DNA of 64,000 bases from Bradyrhizobium sp. CB1717 (GTDB lineage: Bacteria; Pseudomonadota; Alphaproteobacteria; Rhizobiales; Xanthobacteraceae), in contig NZ_CP121666.1 of assembly GCF_029714325.1 (NCBI RefSeq), positions 1,550,001 to 1,614,000 on the forward strand. Direction: 5' to 3'. Below the pieces are notes generated by a model. The model did no database searches. It was not told the origin of the DNA and saw only the letters and a list, made by a program, of their open reading frames with translations. Both the position numbers and the translations under genes were made by a program. Positions 55,455 to 63,866 of this stretch are shown in pieces. The first letter of the stretch is position 1. The number at the start of each line of letters is the position of its first letter.

Positions 55455-55850
55455 ATGGCGGTTGATTTGTCGATGTCGGTTCTGGTGGTTGATGACTACA
55501 GCACCATGATCCGAATCATCAGGAATCTGCTGAAGCAGCTTGGCTTCGAGAATATCGATGATGCCAGCGACGGTTCGGCGGCGCTGAACAAGATGCGCGG
55601 CAAGAAGTACGGGCTCGTGATCTCCGACTGGAACATGGAGCCGATGACGGGTTACGACCTGCTGCGCGAAGTGCGCGCGGACCCGAACCTCGCCACCACG
55701 CCCTTCATCATGATCACGGCGGAATCGAAGACCGAGAACGTGATCGCGGCCAAGAAGGCCGGCGTGAACAATTACATCGTCAAGCCGTTCAACGCGGCGA
55801 CGCTGAAGACCAAGATCGAGGCGGTCTTCCCGGACATGGCGAGCGCGTAA
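55455..55850 (+). CDS. CheY-type single-domain response regulator
   Basis: 131 residues, receiver domain only. Acidic pocket Asp-13/Asp-14, phosphorylation site Asp-58 in ISDWNM, Thr-88, Tyr-107 and Lys-110 are all in place, so it should accept a phosphate and switch like CheY. ATG 55455 follows GGGGGAG. No kinase or other chemotaxis gene lies next to it; the cheZ gene lies 44 kb away. It may be the flagellar CheY or serve another histidine kinase. Confidence 0.9.
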   Translation: MAVDLSMSVLVVDDYSTMIRIIRNLLKQLGFENIDDASDGSAALNKMRGKKYGLVISDWNMEPMTGYDLLREVRADPNLATTPFIMITAESKTENVIAAKKAGVNNYIVKPFNAATLKTKIEAVFPDMASA

Positions 55851-55885
55851 GCGTCGCCTGACCACAAACAGCTATCTGTAGAGAT

Positions 55886-56025
55886 CGTCATGCCCGGGCT
55901 TGTCCCGGGCATTCGGCGTTATCCGCCGTCGTTCCGGGGCGCCCGAAGGGCGAACTATGGTGCGCAGTTGCGCACCTGAGAACCTCGAGATTCCGGGTTC
56001 GCGCTTCGCGCGCCCCGGAATGACA
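55886..56025. repeat. Composite palindromic repeat, family F
   Basis: A CGTCATGCCCGGGC / GCCCGGGCAT hairpin-like piece, then CGTCGTTCCGGGGC, an inner TGCGCAGTTGCGCA palindrome, CTCGAGATTCCGGG and CGCCCCGGAATGAC. It appears to be two related elements joined. It fills the gap between the convergent CheY and HAD genes. Confidence 0.8.
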
Positions 56026-56037
56026 GAAGTTAGGTCA

Positions 56038-56892
56038 TCACCACTTCAATTCGCGCATCAGCGCCTTCGGCGGGTGGCCGAACAATTCCATCACCGAGGC
56101 CGGGTCGAGCTGGTCGAGGCCTTCGAACTCCTCGGCATGGATGCCGCGGGTGACGAACAGGCAGTCGATGCCGAATTCGCGCGCGCCAGTTAAGTCGGTG
56201 CGGACGGAATCGCCGATCGCCAGCACGCGTCTGCGGTCGATCATGTGGCCCTGGCGCTCGCCTGCCAGCGCCATGGCGCGCTCGTAGATCGGGCGGTGCG
56301 GCTTGCCGTAGAAGATCACCTCGCCGCCGAGCTCGCGGTAGAGCTCCGCGATCGCGCCGGCGCAATAGATCAGCCGGTCGCCGCGCTCCACCACGATGTC
56401 GGGGTTGGCACAGACCAGCGTCAGCTTGCGCTCGCGCGCCTTCAACATCATGCCGCGATAGTCTTCGGCGGTCTCGGTCTCGTCGTCATAGAGGCCGGTG
56501 CAGACGATGTAGTCGGCTTCTTCCAGCGGAGCGGTTTTCGCATCGAGGCCGCGATAGATCGAATTGTCGCGCTCGGGGCCGAGCCAGAACATCTTGCGGC
56601 CGGGATGCTCGGCGACATAGAGTCGGGTCAGGTCGCCCGACGACACGATCGCGTCATAGGTCTCGTCGGCAACACCGAGCTTGCGCAATTGCCGCTGCAC
56701 GGAGTCGGCCGGGCGCGGCGCGTTGGTGATCAGGATCACCGTACCGCCGCGGCTGCGATAGGTGTGCAGCGCCTCGCAGGCCTCGGGGAAGGATTCGAGG
56801 CCGTTGTGAACGACACCCCAGATGTCGCTGAGCACGACATCGACCCCGCCCACGAGCTCGCGCAGGCTTTCGGCGAAATGCAGCGTGGTCAT
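56038..56892 (-). CDS. HAD-family phosphatase, TIGR01459-like (NagD type)
   Basis: 284 residues. Motif I is SDIWGVV near residue 21, motif II LITNAPRPA near 54, and motif IV AIGDSVRTDLTGAREFGID near 223. The layout is that of the NagD/p-nitrophenylphosphatase branch (HAD subclass IIA) and most like TIGR01459. Substrate unknown; small sugar phosphates or nucleotides are usual. It lies 15 bases downstream of the EAL-domain gene on the same strand, so may be cotranscribed. Confidence 0.88.
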   Translation of the reverse strand: MTTLHFAESLRELVGGVDVVLSDIWGVVHNGLESFPEACEALHTYRSRGGTVILITNAPRPADSVQRQLRKLGVADETYDAIVSSGDLTRLYVAEHPGRKMFWLGPERDNSIYRGLDAKTAPLEEADYIVCTGLYDDETETAEDYRGMMLKARERKLTLVCANPDIVVERGDRLIYCAGAIAELYRELGGEVIFYGKPHRPIYERAMALAGERQGHMIDRRRVLAIGDSVRTDLTGAREFGIDCLFVTRGIHAEEFEGLDQLDPASVMELFGHPPKALMRELKW

Positions 56893-56907
56893 GACGCGCG
56901 CGGCCGA

Positions 56908-58389
56908 TCAGATGCGGCGCGCGAGCGCCGCGTTGCCGGTGATACGCTGGGGCGGAGGCGCCGAAGACGTCGCGCCTGAGCTTTGTGTGCCGGAGCCATT
57001 GGGTCCCTGAGTGTCCTGCGCCAGGTTCGGCGAGGCCCCGCCGGTAGCAGATGCCCCCTCCGGCCGCAATGGCCGGGGCGGCGCGAACAGGAACCCCTGG
57101 CCGAACCGCACGTCATAATCGAGCAAATCGACCACGGCGCGCTCGCCCTCGATCCGCTCGGCGATCAGGTCGATGCCGAAGCGGCCGAGCAGGTCCGAGA
57201 GGTCGGACGGGTGGATGTCGGAGGTTGAGGCCTGCCTGGGGTCGAGCAGCAACGTGGCCGGCACCTTGATGAAGCGCACGCCGCGGTCGGCGAGCTCGCG
57301 CGGCTCGATCCGGAGATCCGTGACATGGTCGATCGAGAAGCGGAAACCGCGCTGGGCGAGCGCGGCGAGGTTCTCGGTCTCGGCCGGACCGAGATTGCGG
57401 AAGGTCGACTGCTTGAATTCCAGCACCAGCGATGGTGCCAGCGCCCGGTTGGCCTCGAGGAAGTCGAGGCATTGCGCGAAGGTGGTGGAATTGCCGAGCG
57501 TGGAGGCCGCGACGTTGCAGAACACGCCGACATCCTTGTTGCGCACCATCAGGCGCCGCAGCACCTGCACACAGCGCAGCATCACCATGTTGTCGATGCG
57601 CCCGATCAGCCCCGAGGCCTCGGCGATGCTGATGAAATCCTCGGCAGCGATCAGCTGGTCGCGCTCATCGCGCACCCGCGTCACCGCTTCGTAGAACCGC
57701 ACCTTGCGCTGCGGCAGCGTCACCATCGGCTGGAGGAAGATGTCGATGCGGTTCTCGTCGATCGCGTTGCGCAGCGTCGCCAGCAATTGGGTCTGGTTGC
57801 GTCCGTTGGCGGCCTGGACCGCATTGACGGTCTGGGTCTGAACCGCCGGCCGCGGCTGCACCACGGGAGGCGCGGGGGAAAGCGGCGGCGGCGCGGGCTG
57901 TCGCTCCTCGAACGGCGCGATCAGGTCGATCGGCGCTTCCGGCTCCGGTCTCGCCACCTGCGCTGCCGCAGGCCCAGGCGCGGCACCAGCCAGCAGGTCC
58001 TCATGCGCCGATACGGTGGAAGCGAGCTGCCTGACCAGGCCGCCGAGCTCGTTGATCTCGCCGACCACCGACTGGATGCGGTCGGAATTGGTCGAGTTGG
58101 ACGAGGCGATGCGCCCCTCCATCGCCGCCAGCCGGCGGCCGAACTCCGCCACTTGGCGGGCGAGGTCGGCCGTGCCGCGGGAGAGATCGGCGATCTGGCC
58201 GCCGACGTCGCTGCGGTCGCGCAGCCGCATCGACACCGCGTTGTAGAGGATCAGGAAGGTCAGCGCGGTCAGCGCCACGATCGCGGATTCGGTTCCGCTG
58301 ATGCCGGCGACCGCGTAGAGCACCAGCCCGAGCGAAGCCGCGACCAGAACCATGCAGATGGCGATGAAGATCGTCGAAATGCGAATCAT
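56908..58389 (-). CDS. TipF-like membrane protein with degenerate EAL domain
   Basis: 493 residues. Two membrane helices (about 5-26 and 35-53), a predicted coiled coil (about 60-132), a Pro/Ala-rich linker (135-195) and an EAL-like domain (about 200-440). The EAL domain keeps Glu-234 (YEAV), Asn-291 (CNVA), Lys-375 and the RIEGE/FGQGFLF end, but the DDFG loop reads IDHV (354-357) and ExTE reads EFKQ, so hydrolysis of cyclic di-GMP is unlikely. The layout matches Caulobacter TipF, a cyclic di-GMP receptor for flagellar assembly. That assignment rests on architecture only. Confidence 0.8.
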   Translation of the reverse strand: MIRISTIFIAICMVLVAASLGLVLYAVAGISGTESAIVALTALTFLILYNAVSMRLRDRSDVGGQIADLSRGTADLARQVAEFGRRLAAMEGRIASSNSTNSDRIQSVVGEINELGGLVRQLASTVSAHEDLLAGAAPGPAAAQVARPEPEAPIDLIAPFEERQPAPPPLSPAPPVVQPRPAVQTQTVNAVQAANGRNQTQLLATLRNAIDENRIDIFLQPMVTLPQRKVRFYEAVTRVRDERDQLIAAEDFISIAEASGLIGRIDNMVMLRCVQVLRRLMVRNKDVGVFCNVAASTLGNSTTFAQCLDFLEANRALAPSLVLEFKQSTFRNLGPAETENLAALAQRGFRFSIDHVTDLRIEPRELADRGVRFIKVPATLLLDPRQASTSDIHPSDLSDLLGRFGIDLIAERIEGERAVVDLLDYDVRFGQGFLFAPPRPLRPEGASATGGASPNLAQDTQGPNGSGTQSSGATSSAPPPQRITGNAALARRI

Positions 58390-58531
58390 GCCGCGCGTTA
58401 CGCCTCAAGAGCTGACAGCCTCACCCGGGGAAACACGGGCCAGTTTGCGAACCCGTCACGCCTCATGCTCCCCCAAGCCGCATGAGCTTAACATCATTGT
58501 TGATTCGAGGGGATAGCGGCCTGTTCGGACT

Positions 58532-60091
58532 TCAAGTGAGGCCAGCCCGGCGAAAGCCTTCGAGGTAGCGCTCGCGGTCATGGGCGAGCTTGATCGGCAT
58601 GAACTCGGCGATCCAGGCGAGCGAGACGTTCGGTTGGGCGCGGCGCAGTTCCCTCAAGGCCGCCGCGGCGACCTCGCGATGCCCGGCCATGCCGGCGGCC
58701 GCGGTCAGCACCCGGTGTGCGCCGACGAAGTCGCTGCGCTGGCGCAAGGCCTCCTGCGCCAGGCGGATGGCCTCCTCGTCGTCGCCGCCGAGGAAACGCG
58801 CATAGGCGGCGATGCCGAAATAGACCGGGGCATAGGGATCGCGCGGGCTGAGGCGGATCGCCCGGCGCGCCGCCTCGTCCGCCTCCTGCCAGCGGCCGCA
58901 ATAGCCGAGCGCCAGGCCATGATAGCCCTGCGCCAGCGCAAAGTTCGGATTGAGCCGGAGCGCGGTCTCGAACTCGGCCAGCGAGTCCTCGAACCGTCGC
59001 GCGAACAGATGGACGTGGCCGAGCGCGTTGTGCGCCCAGGCGTCCTCGTCGTCAGCGCGGATCGCGGCCCGCGCCGCGCGCTCGGCGGCGGGTATCGCGA
59101 TGGCCATGTCCATCCAGCCCATATGCGCCGTGAACATGTAGCTGGTGCCGAGTAGGCCGAGCGCTTTGCCGTAGGTGGGGTCGAGCGCGATGGCCTTTTC
59201 GAGCAGGGCCTGGGCCACCACGTGATCCTGCCGCGTCACGCGCCAGTAGTGCGAGAGCGCGCGCATGACGAGGTCCCAGGCATCCATGCTGTCGGGCGGC
59301 TTGCGCTGGGCGCGAAAATTCTCCGCGGCATAGAGCTGCGGCTCGATCGCGGCGACGATCGCCTCGGTGATCTCGTCCTGGACGGCGAAGACGTCGGCGA
59401 GCTCGCGGTCGTAGCGTTCGGCCCAGAGATGGCTGCCGGTGGCGACGTCGTTGAGTTGCGCCGTGATGCGGACGCGCTCGCCATCCTTGCGGACGCTGCC
59501 CTCGACGACGTAGCGCACGCCGAGCTCTTCGGCGACCTGCCGCAAATGAACCGTGCGGCCCTTGTAGATGAAGGAGGAGTTGCGCGCGATGACGAAGAAC
59601 CAGCGCAGCTTCGACAGCGCGGTGATGATGTCCTCGCTGATGCCGTCGGAGAAATAGTCCTGCCCGGCCTCGCCGCTCATGTTGGTGAAGGGCAGCACCG
59701 CGATCGCGGGGCGATCGGGCAGCGGCAGACCCGTCGGCGGCGCGGGCGGTTCGTCTGGCCCAGCCGGTCTGGCGGCGCCGGCCAGCTCGGTCACCGCGCC
59801 GACGAACCGCACGCCCTTGCGCGCGACGGTGCGGATCAGCCGCTGCTCCTCGCCATTGTCGCCGACCGCGCGGCGCGCTGCGTTGATCCGGCTCGTCAGC
59901 GTCGATTCCGAGACGACGCGGCCGTTCCAGATCGCATCGAGCAGGTTGTCCCGCGTCACCACGCGTTCGCGGTTGCGGACGAGGTAGGTCAGCAGATCGA
60001 ACACTTGCGGTTCGAGCGCGACGAGCGTGTCCGCGTGCCGCAATTCGCGGCGCTCGGGGTCGAGCAGGAAATCCTCGAACTGAAACGTCAC
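58532..60091 (-). CDS. CadC-like regulator: winged helix, TolB-like region and TPRs
   Basis: 519 residues. Residues 1-100 are an OmpR/CadC-type winged helix (FQFEDFLLDPERRELRH start, RVVSESTLTSRINAARRAVGD recognition part). Residues 125-255 form the FTNMSGEAGQDYFSDGISEDI...VEGSVRKDGERVRITAQL region seen in adenylate-cyclase-linked and CadC-like proteins. TPR units follow to the end (for instance LAEFETALRLNPNFALAQGYHGLALGYCG). No membrane segment. It is probably a cytoplasmic transcription activator; ligand unknown. Divergent from the methyltransferase gene with 121 bases in between, which contain a pair of direct repeats. Confidence 0.88.
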   Translation of the reverse strand: MTFQFEDFLLDPERRELRHADTLVALEPQVFDLLTYLVRNRERVVTRDNLLDAIWNGRVVSESTLTSRINAARRAVGDNGEEQRLIRTVARKGVRFVGAVTELAGAARPAGPDEPPAPPTGLPLPDRPAIAVLPFTNMSGEAGQDYFSDGISEDIITALSKLRWFFVIARNSSFIYKGRTVHLRQVAEELGVRYVVEGSVRKDGERVRITAQLNDVATGSHLWAERYDRELADVFAVQDEITEAIVAAIEPQLYAAENFRAQRKPPDSMDAWDLVMRALSHYWRVTRQDHVVAQALLEKAIALDPTYGKALGLLGTSYMFTAHMGWMDMAIAIPAAERAARAAIRADDEDAWAHNALGHVHLFARRFEDSLAEFETALRLNPNFALAQGYHGLALGYCGRWQEADEAARRAIRLSPRDPYAPVYFGIAAYARFLGGDDEEAIRLAQEALRQRSDFVGAHRVLTAAAGMAGHREVAAAALRELRRAQPNVSLAWIAEFMPIKLAHDRERYLEGFRRAGLT

Positions 60092-60124
60092 AATTCCCCC
60101 TCGGCTCCCGTTCGGAAATCAAGG

Positions 60125-60154
60125 CGCTCTCAGCGTAAAATAACGCCGCTCTCA
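60125..60154. promoter_or_regulatory. Candidate operator: direct repeats between divergent genes
   Basis: CGCTCTCA at 60125-60132 and again at 60147-60154, spaced 22 bases (two helical turns), with an AT-rich GTAAAATAAC between. OmpR-type winged helices bind such repeats. It lies between the regulator and methyltransferase starts. Confidence 0.4.
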
Positions 60155-60212
60155 AGGCCAGCGAACCGCATGCGCCCTATCGTCCCGGCGTTTTCAACCG
60201 CAGGAGACTGCC

Positions 60213-61052
60213 ATGTCGACATCCGCCGTGCTCAAGCCAGCCACAGCCCAGCCCGATCTTGCCGCCGTCAAGCAGCGCCAGCACGGCGCCTGGTCGTCGG
60301 GCGACTATGCCGTCGTCGGCACCACCTTGCAGATCGTCGGCGAACAGCTCTGTGAGGCACTCGACATACGCGCCGGCAGCAAGGTACTGGACGTCGCCGC
60401 CGGCAACGGCAATGCGACGCTGGCCGCGGCGCGGCGCTGGTGCGACGTCACATCCACCGACTACGTGCCGGCGCTGCTCAAGCGCGGGCGCGAGCGGGCG
60501 GCGGCCGAACATCTCATGATCGAATTCCGCGAGGCGGATGCCGAAGCGCTGCCGTTTGCCGACGCCAGCTACGACGTCGTGCTCTCGACCTTCGGCGTGA
60601 TGTTCACGCCGGACCAGGACAAGGCGGCCTCCGAGCTCGCGCGGGTCTGCAAATCCGGCGGCAAGATCGGCCTCGCCAACTGGACGCCGCAGGGTTTCAT
60701 CGGTCAGCTGTTCAAGACCATCGGCAAGCATCTGCCGCCGCCTGCGGGCGTGAAGTCGCCGGCCTTGTGGGGCACACAGGCGCGACTTGAAGAGATGTTC
60801 GCGAGCCAGGCGTCCGAGATTGCCGCCGAACCGCGCATGTTCGTGTTCCGCTATCGCTCGCCGGAGCACTGGCTCGAAATCTTCAAGACGTTCTACGGAC
60901 CCACGCTGAAGGCGTTTGCCGCGCTCGACGAGACCGGTCAGGCGGCGCTGAAGCGCGATCTGCTGGCGCTGCTCGGAGAGTTCAACCATGCCGACGACGG
61001 TACGATCGTCGTGCACAGCGAATATCTGGAAGCCGTGATCACCCGGCGCTGA
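60213..61052 (+). CDS. Class I SAM-dependent methyltransferase
   Basis: 279 residues. Motif I VLDVAAGNGNATLAAA near residue 58, then TSTDYVPALL, and ALPFADASYDVVLSTFGVMF near 113: the Methyltransf_11/UbiE-like fold. C-terminal half (LEIFKTFYGPTLKAF) resembles phosphatidylethanolamine- or quinone-type small-molecule methyltransferases, but substrate is not defined. ATG 60213 is preceded by CAGGAG. It may be controlled by the divergent wHTH-TPR regulator. Confidence 0.88.
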   Translation: MSTSAVLKPATAQPDLAAVKQRQHGAWSSGDYAVVGTTLQIVGEQLCEALDIRAGSKVLDVAAGNGNATLAAARRWCDVTSTDYVPALLKRGRERAAAEHLMIEFREADAEALPFADASYDVVLSTFGVMFTPDQDKAASELARVCKSGGKIGLANWTPQGFIGQLFKTIGKHLPPPAGVKSPALWGTQARLEEMFASQASEIAAEPRMFVFRYRSPEHWLEIFKTFYGPTLKAFAALDETGQAALKRDLLALLGEFNHADDGTIVVHSEYLEAVITRR

Positions 61053-61064
61053 TACGTTCGGGAT

Positions 61065-61093
61065 GCGGTCAGGCCGGCTCCCGGCCTGACCGC
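61065..61093. terminator. Hairpin between convergent genes
   Basis: GCGGTCAGGCCGG-CTC-CCGGCCTGACCGC, a perfect 13-base stem with a three-base loop. No T run follows, so it may act as a factor-dependent or bidirectional terminator for the methyltransferase and BrkB genes. Confidence 0.6.
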
Positions 61094-61099
61094 CACCGG

Positions 61100-62230
61100 T
61101 CAAGATGGCGCGGCGGCGCCGACCGTGTCGGCCGGGACGGCTTCGCGGGTGCCGAGCGGCTTGGGGCGACCGGTGGTCGTGTCGCGTAGCGTCTGCCGCT
61201 CGATCTCCGAGTTCAGCTCGGCGCCGAACATGATGACGATCGCCGACATCCACATCCACATCATCAAGCCGATCGCAGCGCCAAGCGAGCCGTAGGTCGC
61301 GTTGTAGTTGGCGAATTCCGAGAGATACCAGGACAGCAGCGCCGAGCCGGCGATCCAGAGGATGGCGGCCGTCACCGCGCCGACGCTCAGCCATTCCCAG
61401 CGCGGCGCATCGCGGCTGGGCGCGAAGCGGTAGAGGATGGCGAGCGCCACCAGCAGGATGACGAACAGCAGCGGCCACCGTGCCAGCGCCACGATCAGCT
61501 TGCTTTCGGGCGCCATGCCGAGATGGTTGAGCGCGAGCGGGAAGGCGACGACCGCGCCCACCATCAGCAGCAGCGCCACGATGCCGCCCACGGTGAAGGC
61601 CAGCGACACCATGTTGAGCTTGATGAAGCTGCGCTTCTCGCGCTCCTCATAGGCGACGTTGAGGGCGTCGAAGATGGCTTTCACGCCGGCATTGGCGCTC
61701 CAGATCGCCAGCAGAAGGCCGAGCAGGAAGGTGGCCCCAAGCGTCGTATTGCCATGCGACACCACGCGCGAGACCTGCTCCTCGACGATCTGGAATGAAC
61801 CCTCTGGCAGCATGGTCGCGAGCGTCTGCAGATTGGCGCTGATCGTCGAGGGATCGGCGAACAGACCGTAAGAGGAGACAAGTGCGGTGACGGCCGGGAA
61901 GATCGCGAGCAGCCCGAAGAACACGACGCCGCCCGCTGTGGCGAGCAGGCGATCCTCGTCGATGCGCTGATAGGTACGCCAGAAAATATCCTTCCAACCC
62001 GCCCAGGGAATCGTGAACGGGCTCCTCGCATGACGTCCGCGGTGGGGCTGCACAGCCGCGCGCGCCGGGTGGGTTTCCGGCGAATTCGCCTCTTGCTTGC
62101 GGTGGTCTGGTGGAGGTCTCGGCCGGGTCAGGCCGGAATCCTGGAAGTAGCGCTCCGCCGTGAGCACGAAGACGGCGGTGGCCGCCATCAGCAGCCAGCT
62201 GTCGATTGGCTCGGAGCGCCGCACCAGCAT
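61100..62230 (-). CDS. YihY/BrkB-family membrane protein
   Basis: 376 residues. One membrane segment near the N-terminus (WLLMAATAVFVLTAERYF, about 13-30) and a polar stretch precede the six-helix BrkB core, which begins DIFWRTYQRIDEDRLLATAGGVVFFGLLAIFPA near residue 85. The family is named from serum resistance in Bordetella; function is still unclear, perhaps a transporter or envelope factor. The core is normal; the ~80-residue N-terminal addition is longer than usual. It begins one base after the stop of the holin-like gene. Confidence 0.9.
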   Translation of the reverse strand: MLVRRSEPIDSWLLMAATAVFVLTAERYFQDSGLTRPRPPPDHRKQEANSPETHPARAAVQPHRGRHARSPFTIPWAGWKDIFWRTYQRIDEDRLLATAGGVVFFGLLAIFPAVTALVSSYGLFADPSTISANLQTLATMLPEGSFQIVEEQVSRVVSHGNTTLGATFLLGLLLAIWSANAGVKAIFDALNVAYEEREKRSFIKLNMVSLAFTVGGIVALLLMVGAVVAFPLALNHLGMAPESKLIVALARWPLLFVILLVALAILYRFAPSRDAPRWEWLSVGAVTAAILWIAGSALLSWYLSEFANYNATYGSLGAAIGLMMWMWMSAIVIMFGAELNSEIERQTLRDTTTGRPKPLGTREAVPADTVGAAAPS

Positions 62231-62231
62231 G

Positions 62232-62816
62232 TCACGTCTCCAACCGTTGTCCGTGGCGTCGCCGGCGCGCTGCCGTGACGCCGAGCAGCCCGACCGCCGC
62301 GAGCATCAGGCCAAGCTGCACGGGCCGCTTGGTGCGAGCTGGCCAAGGCCCGCCATGACGGCGTTCGCCGGGTACGAGCGGCGCGAGAGGAATCGTCGTC
62401 GCGACCTCCTTCACCGCCTGCTTGACCGTTCCGCGCGGGATCCGTGGCGTCGCGACCGCCACGCGCAGACGGCTCGCAAGCGGCACGATCGGCTTGGGCT
62501 TGCGCCTCATCTGCGCCATTGCCACCCCGGCACAGACCGCAGCCAGGACCAGCAGCACTGCCCCGGCGGCGCCAAAGCCCCAGAATTGCCCGTAGTGGAT
62601 GGCGATCCAGCGGTAGAGGGCGATCAGCCCGACGAAGAAGGCTGCGACAACGAACAGGCCCGCGACCGCGAACAGCCCGCCAGCCACCGCGTAAGATGTC
62701 ACCTTGCCGGTGGCTTGGCTGGTCTGGTCACGCAGATAGGATCGAGCAGCGCGTTTGACGTGATTGAGCTTGAGCGCCACGCCGGCGCGCAGCAATTCGC
62801 CCGATGGCGCAAGCAT
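62232..62816 (-). CDS. Holin-superfamily-like (DUF1469/YqjE type) membrane protein
   Basis: 194 residues. Two adjacent membrane helices (about 45-75 and 82-103) after an amphipathic start, then a basic tail with a further hydrophobic segment (LGLMLAAVGLLGVTA, near 172). The arrangement fits the YqjE/phage-holin superfamily III; despite the name it is a chromosomal stress-type protein and no phage genes are near. Cotranscribed with the BrkB gene. Confidence 0.75.
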   Translation of the reverse strand: MLAPSGELLRAGVALKLNHVKRAARSYLRDQTSQATGKVTSYAVAGGLFAVAGLFVVAAFFVGLIALYRWIAIHYGQFWGFGAAGAVLLVLAAVCAGVAMAQMRRKPKPIVPLASRLRVAVATPRIPRGTVKQAVKEVATTIPLAPLVPGERRHGGPWPARTKRPVQLGLMLAAVGLLGVTAARRRRHGQRLET

Positions 62817-62906
62817 GGGGACATCCTCCGACAGCGAGACAATGCATCGGGGGATGAACGTGACGGGATTTGACTTGTTCCGTCGAAGTAAGGCGGCCGA
62901 GGCGGA

Positions 62907-63866
62907 TCAGCGGAGATCGGCGGCCGAAATCCAGAACACCTCGCCCTCGGAGTCTTCGGTGTCCAGCCACAGCAGCGGCAGTTCCGGAAAGGCCTCGTCG
63001 ACCAACTCGCGGCCACGGCCGATCTCGCAGATCAGTCCGCCGCCGGGCGCAAGATGATCGGGCGCATCGCGCAGGATCTTCCGCACCACGTCGAGACCAT
63101 CGGCGCCACCGTCGAAGGCGAGTTTTGGCTCGGCCCGGCACTCCGGCGGCAATGCCGCCATGCCTTCGGCATCGACGTAAGGCGGGTTGGTAATGATCAG
63201 GTCATATCGTGCATCGCCGAGTGGGGCGAACAGGTCGCCGCGATAGAGCGTGATCCGGTCCTCGAGCCCGTAGTCCTCGACATTGCGCGCGGCGACCTCG
63301 ATTGCGCCCTTGGCGATGTCGACGGCATCGACGTCAGCGTTCGGGAAGTGATGCGCGGCGAGGATCGCAAGACATCCCGATCCCGTGCAGAGATCGAGTA
63401 CGCGCTCGACGGCGGTGGGGTCGTCGATCAGCGAGCCGGGTCCGCCCTCGTCGCTGAAATGCGAATCCAGGAGCTCGCCGATGAAGGAGCGTGGAACGAT
63501 GACGCGCTCGTCGACATAGAAGGGCAGGCCGCGCATGTAGATCTTGTTGACGAGATAGGCGGCCGGTTTGCGCGTCGTGACGCGCTGATGGATGAGATCG
63601 AGGAGGGTCTTGCCTTCCGCGACGGTGATACGCGCGTGGGCAAAGCCCTCGAACTGGTCGGGAGTGAGATGCAGCGCCTCAGAGATCAGGAAAACGGCTT
63701 CCGCGACCGGATCGGTCGTGCCATGGGCAAAGGCGAGCTTCGCCTCGACAAAGCGGCTCACCGCGTAGCGAACGAAGTCGAGCAGCGTGAGAAGCTCGCC
63801 GGGCCCCACCTTCGCAAGCTTCGGCGCGGCGCGGCCGCGCGTGGTCTTTTTCGCAACTTTTGCCAT
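62907..63866 (-). CDS. prmB: Ribosomal protein L3 glutamine methyltransferase
   Basis: 319 residues. SAM-binding VLDLCTGSGCLAILAA near residue 150 and the NPPYVDAEG glutamine-methylation motif near 222 identify a PrmB/PrmC-type N5-glutamine methyltransferase. The N-terminal helical region (LTLLDFVRYAVSRFVEAKLAFAHGT) and FIGELLDSHFSD support PrmB over PrmC. It modifies L3 in the large subunit. ATG overlaps the stop of moaE by one base. Confidence 0.9.
   Translation of the reverse strand: MAKVAKKTTRGRAAPKLAKVGPGELLTLLDFVRYAVSRFVEAKLAFAHGTTDPVAEAVFLISEALHLTPDQFEGFAHARITVAEGKTLLDLIHQRVTTRKPAAYLVNKIYMRGLPFYVDERVIVPRSFIGELLDSHFSDEGGPGSLIDDPTAVERVLDLCTGSGCLAILAAHHFPNADVDAVDIAKGAIEVAARNVEDYGLEDRITLYRGDLFAPLGDARYDLIITNPPYVDAEGMAALPPECRAEPKLAFDGGADGLDVVRKILRDAPDHLAPGGGLICEIGRGRELVDEAFPELPLLWLDTEDSEGEVFWISAADLR

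Noticed and set aside
62232..62816. Holin-like gene as sign of a prophage
   Set aside because: No integrase, lysin, structural genes or attachment repeats are near; it is paired with a BrkB gene and fits the YqjE type.
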